Origin: Saprospirales bacterium
GTDB lineage: Bacteria > Bacteroidota > Bacteroidia > Chitinophagales > Saprospiraceae
Direction: 5' to 3'
Length of the DNA stretch: 14,137 nucleotides
Assembly: GCA_003448025.1 (NCBI GenBank)
Contig: DLXL01000057.1
Location: 3,821-17,957 of the forward strand
The notes beneath the pieces are model-generated. The model saw only the letters and a program-made list of their open reading frames with translations, ran no database searches and was not told where the DNA came from. Both the position numbers and the translations under genes were made by a program. Of this stretch, positions 8,150-14,137 are shown piece by piece; within the stretch, counting starts at the first letter, position 1, and each line of letters starts with the position of its first letter.

Positions 8150-11100
8150 TCACCGCTTCACCACACCCGCCCGCAGTACCGCGCCATCCCTCGCGCGCAC
8201 GAGTAGAGTGTATGCGCCCGCGGGAATACCGCTGAGGTCTAAACGCCGCTCCTGCCCAGGCCAATGCTGTACCAGCCTGCCCTGCTGATCCAGCAGTTCC
8301 AGACTTGCCACCTGCACCTGATCCGGCAGCTGTACCTGCACCCACTCGCTGGCGGGATTGGGATAAACATGCAGGGCGATAGTGCCCACCTCCGAGGTTC
8401 CGGAAAAATACTTCACCTCCACCGTGGTACTGGCCGTGCAACCCCTATCGTCTGTAACTGTAACGGTATATAACCCTGCCACTAATCCGGCAATAGCCTG
8501 CTGGGTAACGCCATTGCTCCAAAGGTAAGTGAACGGCTCGGTGCCGCCGGAGATGGTGGTTACTACCGCCGCGCCATTGGGCGGATTGGATTGGGTTTGA
8601 TGACTTACACCGACGCCGATCCACAGAGAATCCGGCGCGCTTAACGGCGGGAAGTTGAAGGTGGCGCTGCAGCCATAGCGGTCGCTCACCGTTACGGCAT
8701 ATACGCCGGGCCCCAGCGGCAGTGCCAGAGAATCCGTTCCGGCCCAGCCCTGCCATTGCCAGGAAAAAGGCGCAGCTCCCGTTACGGGCGTGGCCGACAA
8801 CCAGGCGTCTGCCGCAGCATGGCAACTGATGGGCGAGCCTCCCACCTGCAGGGTAATTTGTCCGGAAAGTCCAATGGTAGCCGAGGTGGAATCCACGCAG
8901 CCATTCGCATCTGTGAGTGTGAGGGCATACTCGCCCGGAGGCAGGTGGCTCAGGGCGGAGGTATCGGGCGCAGCAGGCAGCCAATGCCAGGAAAAAGGCG
9001 CTGTGCCGCTTTGCACCGAAGCGTTTAGCTGTCCTCCTGTGAGCAGTCCGCAGAGCACATCTGTGACTTGAATGGAAGCTTCCGGCAGGGGCGCTTCCGG
9101 CACGGTGAGGGTGTCTGTGATTTGTCGTCCGGAGGCATCGCTGAGGGTAATCTGGTATTGCCCGGGCGGAAGGTCGGTGAGTTCAGGGCCATTGCCGGCT
9201 TGCGGCTCCCACTGATAGGTATAGGGTGTGCAGCCGTTCTCCGGCTCCAGGAGAATGCTGCCGTTTGAAGCACTTGCGCAGGCAGGGTGTACCACCGGAG
9301 CTGAAGCCAGCCCGAACGGTGGCGTCTCATAAGCGCCGATGTCTACCTGCCCGTCCTGAATGCGGGGCATGCCGGCCAGGTCTGTCAGCAAACCCGCAGA
9401 CGCGGCATTGAAACCCATATTGATGAGCGGCGAGCAGCCCGACAAGCGATAATCTCCCGCTGCCGTATCCCGAAACATAGGATCTATGCCGAAGATATTG
9501 TTGGGGCCGCAAGTGATGTTGGGATAACCGTTGCAGAAATAATCGCTGTCAAAATAATTATGCGAAAAGAAAAAAGTATCCTGATTCATCCGAAATGGCA
9601 AAGCTGGCAGGCCTGTGGTGGCGGATTTGCAGTTGTAGAAGATGTTGTTGGTGGCAACAGCCGCTGCGTTAAAATTATCAAAGCTAGCTGGGCCAATTGT
9701 ACAATTGGCAAAAGTGTTGTTCTGTATCGCAGTTTTTGCATTTGAGGGAGTGTAATTATTATTCCAAGCTATAAATCTAGCTTCATTGGAACAATTCAGG
9801 AATAGATTTCCTTCCACATTTGCCTCACCAGTTAATATTGGATGCTTTAACAAACTAATCGTAAATGGTGAAGCAGGATAGTTAACAATGTTGTTTCTTA
9901 TCCTTATCGATGTGCCTGAAATTGAAATGACATGACCGTAAGTTGACTGACTTGGGAAAGCAGTCTCCCTCCAAAATAAATTATTAGCGATATCAACATA
10001 CCCACCACCACTATAATATTTTGCACTATATGTGATAACTTCAGGGTAGTAGGAACGAATAAACGAACAATTTTGGATGAGTATAGTATCTGTAATCAAA
10101 GTGCTATTTGAATTAAGTAATGAATAGAAATAGATGATCCCACCACCGTTATCATCAACAAATTTAGTGTTATTCATTTTGAATACAGTTTGAGCTCCAT
10201 TAGGTATCAAGTCATTTTCTATTGTTGCAAGACGCCCTATTTTACTATTTCTTTCAAACAGACAACTATCTATTTGGAGTTTAAATGGGTTATACCCAAA
10301 ATAAAGGGAATATAAAAAGCCACCAGAGTAATCTGATGTATTTTCTTTCATTATACACCCAATAAAATCCCACTGTTCTGACCCAAAATTGCATCTCCAG
10401 TAGATGCCACCGCCGAAATCACCTGACGTAGTGTTGGACTCAAACACGCAATGATCGTACTCTATGCCCCGATCATAATAATTACCTCCGGTAATATAGA
10501 TGGCTCCTCCCCTGAATCCAGACGAGTTGTGCCTAAAGGTACACCTGTTGAACAACGGGGTACTCCCTGATGAACCTTGTGCATTAACAAAGTAGGCGCC
10601 TCCGTAATCCCGGGCATAATTGTGTTGGAAAATACAATTCCGAAAGGTGGGCTGTCCCTTTCCGTTTTGAGCCATCACGTATACTGCGCCACCGCTGCGC
10701 ACCGGCGATATTTGGTTGAAAGCGGTATCGCTCTGCGCATAACCATCCTGCAATACCAACCCGTCCAGCAGCGTACTTGTATCCGGATAGGCCATGTATA
10801 AAACGGTGTAAGAGTTGTCCTCAGCTATGTCCGGATTTCCTATGTTTCCGCTCAGAATGGTTGGATGTGCTGCAAAATCACGTTGAGCCAGCGTGGTTTC
10901 TGTGCCTGAAAACCCGCCAATCAGTTTCACCCCGCTTTTCAACACAAAGGATCGGTCGCGATTAGTGCCATTATCCGGCAAAAACAGACCTTCTGCCACC
11001 CATATTTCATCTCCGGCCTGGGCAGCATTAAGGGCGCTGTGCAGGTCCGTAAATGCATCAGCCCAGGAAGTACCGGTGTTTTGGCCGGTAGCAGTATTTT

Positions 11101-11179
11101 TAACGTGATGGCGGGTTTGTGCCCAAAGGTTGGGAAGCGCAAGGCTTAACAAGAGTATTTGGAAGCTTATTTTTTTCAT
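8150..11179 (-). CDS. Secreted parallel beta-helix protein with SprB-like repeats and type A T9SS sorting domain
   Basis: This is a 1009-residue exported protein. An in-frame GTG lies at 11224, but the ATG at 11177-11179 gives a good signal peptide (MKKISFQILLLSLALPNLWAQ, cleavage near residue 21). Residues ~25-618 look like a right-handed parallel beta-helix (pectin-lyase-like fold). They open with TSWADAFTDLHSALNAAQAG, carry repeated GGAVY/GGAIY/GGGIY rungs each followed by short N-x-C-x-F strands, and close with VDIGAYE at 612-618, a motif common at the end of such Bacteroidota proteins. Residues ~627-927 are four SprB-like units. Residues ~935-1009 are a type A sorting domain (VYPNPASEW, LELLDQQGRLV, IPAGAYTLLVR, ending in VVKR). 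Many pectin-lyase-fold proteins bind or cut polysaccharides, but no catalytic residues could be assigned, so adhesion is as likely. It converges on the giant gene. A TACTTTCG at 11224-11231 (minus strand) is a possible -7 element. Base composition changes sharply inside the gene: about 34% G+C at 9781-10380 against about 70% in parts of the 3' half. Confidence 0.9.
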   Translation of the reverse strand: MKKISFQILLLSLALPNLWAQTRHHVKNTATGQNTGTSWADAFTDLHSALNAAQAGDEIWVAEGLFLPDNGTNRDRSFVLKSGVKLIGGFSGTETTLAQRDFAAHPTILSGNIGNPDIAEDNSYTVLYMAYPDTSTLLDGLVLQDGYAQSDTAFNQISPVRSGGAVYVMAQNGKGQPTFRNCIFQHNYARDYGGAYFVNAQGSSGSTPLFNRCTFRHNSSGFRGGAIYITGGNYYDRGIEYDHCVFESNTTSGDFGGGIYWRCNFGSEQWDFIGCIMKENTSDYSGGFLYSLYFGYNPFKLQIDSCLFERNSKIGRLATIENDLIPNGAQTVFKMNNTKFVDDNGGGIIYFYSLLNSNSTLITDTILIQNCSFIRSYYPEVITYSAKYYSGGGYVDIANNLFWRETAFPSQSTYGHVISISGTSIRIRNNIVNYPASPFTISLLKHPILTGEANVEGNLFLNCSNEARFIAWNNNYTPSNAKTAIQNNTFANCTIGPASFDNFNAAAVATNNIFYNCKSATTGLPALPFRMNQDTFFFSHNYFDSDYFCNGYPNITCGPNNIFGIDPMFRDTAAGDYRLSGCSPLINMGFNAASAGLLTDLAGMPRIQDGQVDIGAYETPPFGLASAPVVHPACASASNGSILLEPENGCTPYTYQWEPQAGNGPELTDLPPGQYQITLSDASGRQITDTLTVPEAPLPEASIQVTDVLCGLLTGGQLNASVQSGTAPFSWHWLPAAPDTSALSHLPPGEYALTLTDANGCVDSTSATIGLSGQITLQVGGSPISCHAAADAWLSATPVTGAAPFSWQWQGWAGTDSLALPLGPGVYAVTVSDRYGCSATFNFPPLSAPDSLWIGVGVSHQTQSNPPNGAAVVTTISGGTEPFTYLWSNGVTQQAIAGLVAGLYTVTVTDDRGCTASTTVEVKYFSGTSEVGTIALHVYPNPASEWVQVQLPDQVQVASLELLDQQGRLVQHWPGQERRLDLSGIPAGAYTLLVRARDGAVLRAGVVKR
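8399..9301 (-). repeat. Four SprB-like units in the beta-helix protein
   Basis: Four units of about 75 residues follow the beta-helix. Their cores read YTYQWEP, FSWHWLP, FSWQWQG and FTYLWSN, and the later strands YQITLSD, YALTLTD, YAVTVSD and YTVTVTD. The last three have a G-C after the strand, as in the neighbouring giant protein. The last unit keeps the canonical WSNG core, while the first three are diverged. Confidence 0.8.
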
Positions 11180-11232
11180 GAGTGAAGCTTGGAATGATTT
11201 TGAAGAGGACTGTGGGGAGGTCACGAAAGTAG

Positions 11233-11316
11233 TTTTTACCGCAGAGACACGAAGGCGCGGAGGTGATAATGGTCCATCCGTTATGACTCTGCGCCTCAGT
11301 GTCTCTGCGGTGAAAA
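11233..11316. repeat. 84-bp imperfect palindrome, likely a mobile or REP-like palindromic element
   Basis: The outer arms ACCGCAGAGACAC (11238-11250) and GTGTCTCTGCGGT (11299-11311) pair perfectly over 13 bp and extend outward through TTTT/AAAA. Inward, AGGCGCGGAG (11253-11262) pairs with CTCTGCGCCT (11287-11296), with one G-T pair. The rest continues as an imperfect stem to a 5-base loop at 11273-11277. The hexamer AAAGTA occurs at 11226-11231 and 11314-11319 and might be a target duplication. No T-run follows on either strand, so it is not a standard terminator. It lies in the 162-bp gap between two minus-strand genes, just upstream of the beta-helix gene. No transposase is encoded nearby. 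Confidence 0.75.
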
Positions 11317-11341
11317 GTATTTACGAGATAATCTCAGTCAT

Positions 11342-14137
11342 CTACAACTTGACCAATTTTTTTTGCAGACGGGTATTTCCAGATTCCAACATCAGGTAAA
11401 ATACGCCGGGTTGTACGGAAGCCGGAAACTGTACGGAAAGGGTGTTGTCTCCGGCTTGCAGGCTAATTGTTTGTCTGGTGTGTATCTTGTTTCTGCCGTC
11501 CGTCAGGATCAGGGTAGCTTCACTGGCTTTTTCGCTGTATATGTAGGCAGTTGCCTGGTCTGTGGCTGGATTGGGACTGACCGTCAGCGCCATGGCCGGG
11601 TAGCGGGAAGAGATTTGTTCCTGACGTACCTGTCCAACCCTAAATTCTTCCCCATTTTCCGAATAGGCGAGGCAATGCAGCACCTGATCTGAAGACCAAA
11701 ACAACGCTCCCTCAGGTAACTCCTGACCCTCTTGCACTTCAAATTCTACGGTGAAAAGGTACATTTTTGCGGGTAATAGTTGCAGATCCTGATCATTATC
11801 CCAGGCAAATTTCAGGATGCCCTCATCCGTTTTAGTGGCACCGAAATGCCAAGAGTACACAGGAATCTCCGGATTGGTTTCTATGGATTTGAAGGCCAAT
11901 ACCGATGGATCAAACCGAAACCCACCTTGCAAGGCGATGGGTTTGAATGAAGATTCCCAATAAACCGGGATTCTGATTAATTTGCCTTTTTGCCGAACTT
12001 CTTCTTTTCCCAATGTAAACTGGGCTGACCCTTCCTCGCGCTGACTTGTTGGCCTAAAGCCGTCGCAATTGCAGTTTCGATTAATATCACCTAATTTAAC
12101 AGCATAAAAATTACCATAGTTGCCGTTTCCAGTGATGGGAACGTGACTTGTATCAGTTAATCCTGTTAAAATTGGTACTGTTCTTAGTGCAATTGGATCA
12201 TTTATTGGTTGAGGAATTGGAATATTGATGTTTTCATTAAAATATCTCCAGTTCGGTGTGGTACCGAAAGGCCCATCATTGTTTGGGTCATTATCTGTAG
12301 GATCCCACACTCCCAGAATAAGATTTCTAAATGCATTAATATCTGCGGTCCCTAATATATTATCCAAGGTTGCATCCGCTGCAAATCGCTCATAAACCGT
12401 TGGGAATTGAGGCGAAGATTTCAAGTGCTTCTGAATCAGCACAATATCATACGTCGTTACCCCTGTTCCGCCCCCGCTGGTACACAGATAATCATTTTCA
12501 TACCCGGGTTTCGTTTCAACCTTCAGGAAAAACGGCGCCTGGCTCTGATCCGGGCAAAAGGAAAATTCCGGCTCACAAAACGTATTAATTTCCTCCTCGT
12601 ATGGAGAGTTGAAATCTTTGAGGCTCACTTTGTACATCGGGGCCTGATCAAAATTACTTAAAAAAACACTTCCTGTGACCCTGGGATCGCAAAGTGGGTC
12701 GCCAATTATTACCTCCAGCGCACAATAGGAATTGCCGTTGCCTGCGCCCGGAGTAGGATCGCCTTCACCTGCTGTTACTCGAAAATCTACACAACTATGG
12801 AACAAACTGAACGGCACATCCACATACATACCTGAAACTATCTGGAATGGACTGTTTAATGGCGTAATTTTTTCATATATGTAGAACCAAAGATTCGGTG
12901 CAACTTGAATAAAAGTATCGCTGTTGGCTGCATCCGGAAGTGTGGAAATGGGAACGCCCGGTGTGGCGCTGCCTGTGGCATCAGCGGAATACAATAGTTC
13001 CAACCTTAAATGATTGAAACTCATGGGTCCGGTGTGATTGTGCGATAAGGTAAATCGAACAACTCCTTCGCAATCCTGGGTTAAGATAGATGTGCCTGTT
13101 ACGGTTAGGTCTTTCTCACACGGTTCATGACCAGGTATGTCTACCGTCGTATTATTTGCCGTCAGTTGGTAAGTTTGAAAATTATTCGCAAGGGTTCCTG
13201 AAGCCCATCTGCCAGCTGTTAGAGAACAATGTAACATTCCTCCTTGGGAAAGGTTATAAATACCGTTGAGGAGTATGGCTGCCACAAAAATGGTATCAGT
13301 TCCATTTAATGTGCTGGAATCAGGATGTGGAAAATCTTCGAACGAAAAATAAATATCAAATGAACCGTCCTGATTTTTTCTACTCAGCGCTTTGGCCAAT
13401 TCCGGCCCGTCAGGATGGGCAAAAGGTTGAAGATCAAGCAAGGCTGTAGCCATTTCTGGTACGACATGAATAAGCGCATCTACCTTTGCGTACCTTGAGG
13501 CTTGCAATGGAAGTATCCCAACCCTGATGTAAGGAATTTGCAAGCCGTTATCATATGCATAAGCAAAGTGTAATCCTTTTGTTGGCTGACCAGGTGAAGG
13601 TGGCGGGAAATTGATATTTGTATTGCCGCCTGTGGCAGACACAAACATCGGGCCCTGGCAATTAGTAGACGGCATGCATTGTTCCGCAAACGCACTAAAC
13701 GTATTCCATTTTATCAGGTCGCCAGGCACTGCCTCCACACAAATGGTGAATAGTGTCACGGATGTTGCGCCCATTGGCAAAGGCAACGGAATGCCGCCAC
13801 CGCCACCTCCAGGCTCACAGTTATTGGTACTTCCAACTTCCCAGACAATTTCTCCAGAGGGTGAAATGCTTAGGAAAGGCGTGTAAAGCGCCGGTGAAAT
13901 AGCCATGGTTATGGAGTCATTGATACGAGAATTGAAGTTGTTAATATTGATCACTCCATCGAACCTCAAATAATTGAAGGTGAAATTGGCAGGGAAAGGC
14001 GGTTGTCCTGCCTTGGTTTTAAATTTCACCCGGTAAAAAGCATGAAAGGCGCCCGGAGTATTTGCCGTGGAGTTACCCTTCCAAGGCGCTGCCGGAATAC
14101 CTTTCTCAATTTCAAACTCGAATCTGTCGATTGGGCA
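11342..14137 (-). CDS. Dockerin-like/cohesin-like secreted protein with type A T9SS sorting domain, 5' end outside the window
   Basis: The frame stays open through the right edge, so the start and signal peptide lie beyond 14137; a GTG at 14027-14029 is internal. The visible part is 931 residues, numbered from the edge. Residues ~1-430 are unassigned beta-rich sequence with a Gly6 tract (CEPGGGGGGIPLPLP). Residues ~445-690 resemble a Bacteroidota dockerin-like region. It has a carboxypeptidase-regulatory-like lead-in (VTGSVFLSN..YKVSLKD), GVTTYDIVLIQKH near 555-572, and a calcium-loop-like DATLDNILGTAD followed by INAFRNLILG. NWRYF comes next, then KLGDIN near 680. A cohesin-like domain follows (IRIPVYW, LQGGFRFDPSVLAF, ILKFAWDN, MYLFTVEFEV). 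The last ~80 residues are the sorting domain (VSPNPATDQ, ending in KKLVKL). In these families dockerin and cohesin modules mediate protein-protein contact, but the binding partner here is unknown. Transcription runs toward the beta-helix gene across a 162-bp gap holding a palindrome, so co-transcription is uncertain. Confidence 0.9.
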   Translation of the reverse strand, partial: CPIDRFEFEIEKGIPAAPWKGNSTANTPGAFHAFYRVKFKTKAGQPPFPANFTFNYLRFDGVININNFNSRINDSITMAISPALYTPFLSISPSGEIVWEVGSTNNCEPGGGGGGIPLPLPMGATSVTLFTICVEAVPGDLIKWNTFSAFAEQCMPSTNCQGPMFVSATGGNTNINFPPPSPGQPTKGLHFAYAYDNGLQIPYIRVGILPLQASRYAKVDALIHVVPEMATALLDLQPFAHPDGPELAKALSRKNQDGSFDIYFSFEDFPHPDSSTLNGTDTIFVAAILLNGIYNLSQGGMLHCSLTAGRWASGTLANNFQTYQLTANNTTVDIPGHEPCEKDLTVTGTSILTQDCEGVVRFTLSHNHTGPMSFNHLRLELLYSADATGSATPGVPISTLPDAANSDTFIQVAPNLWFYIYEKITPLNSPFQIVSGMYVDVPFSLFHSCVDFRVTAGEGDPTPGAGNGNSYCALEVIIGDPLCDPRVTGSVFLSNFDQAPMYKVSLKDFNSPYEEEINTFCEPEFSFCPDQSQAPFFLKVETKPGYENDYLCTSGGGTGVTTYDIVLIQKHLKSSPQFPTVYERFAADATLDNILGTADINAFRNLILGVWDPTDNDPNNDGPFGTTPNWRYFNENINIPIPQPINDPIALRTVPILTGLTDTSHVPITGNGNYGNFYAVKLGDINRNCNCDGFRPTSQREEGSAQFTLGKEEVRQKGKLIRIPVYWESSFKPIALQGGFRFDPSVLAFKSIETNPEIPVYSWHFGATKTDEGILKFAWDNDQDLQLLPAKMYLFTVEFEVQEGQELPEGALFWSSDQVLHCLAYSENGEEFRVGQVRQEQISSRYPAMALTVSPNPATDQATAYIYSEKASEATLILTDGRNKIHTRQTISLQAGDNTLSVQFPASVQPGVFYLMLESGNTRLQKKLVKL

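Noticed and set aside
8445..8984. A 179-codon minus-strand frame overlapping the beta-helix gene
   Set aside because: It lies in the GC-rich part of the gene in another frame, is rich in Arg, Cys and Trp, and has no domain. It is a shadow of the real frame.
11180..11224. GTG at 11224 as start of the beta-helix protein
   Set aside because: It would place 15 polar residues before an intact signal peptide that begins at the ATG at 11179.
11233..11316. The palindrome as an intrinsic terminator of the dockerin-like gene
   Set aside because: No T-run follows the stem on the minus strand (it continues as AAAAACTACTTTCG), so the canonical signal is absent.

Overview
The window looks like a Bacteroidota chromosome. 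Three of its four genes encode very large secreted proteins that end in type IX secretion system (T9SS) sorting domains. One of them is built from SprB-type repeats, starts lack obvious Shine-Dalgarno sequences, and a TAnnTTTG-type -7 promoter element is visible. The domain style (SprB units, CHU_C tail, dockerin-like plus cohesin-like modules) would fit Saprospirales or Chitinophagales, but the family cannot be fixed from this sequence alone. No rRNA, tRNA, CRISPR array or transposase gene was seen.

Layout. (1) 66-1015, minus strand: a 301-residue protein with a nucleotidyltransferase-like domain and its terminator. (2) 1016-1267: a divergent intergenic region with a candidate promoter for the next gene. 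(3) 1268-7945, plus strand: a 2225-residue surface protein with a signal peptide, 22 SprB-like units, Ig-like domains and a type B (CHU_C) sorting domain. It is followed by two tandem hairpins, the second a strong intrinsic terminator. (4) 8150-11179, minus strand, convergent with the giant gene: a 1009-residue parallel beta-helix protein with four SprB-like units and a type A sorting domain. (5) 11180-11341: an intergenic gap holding an 84-bp imperfect palindrome. (6) 11342-14137, minus strand, running off the right edge: a dockerin-like/cohesin-like protein with a type A sorting domain.

The three large genes probably all make exported, surface-attached or released proteins used for adhesion, matrix building or polymer contact. 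No T9SS machinery gene and no PorP/SprF-like partner lies in the window, so the secretion apparatus must be encoded elsewhere. The nucleotidyltransferase-like gene faces away from them and has no evident functional link.

I found no convincing new multi-gene system. The points most worth checking are the strict alternation and exact 225-bp period of the repeats in the giant protein, the different codons used for identical repeat peptides, the 84-bp palindrome, and a sharp AT-rich block inside the GC-rich beta-helix gene.
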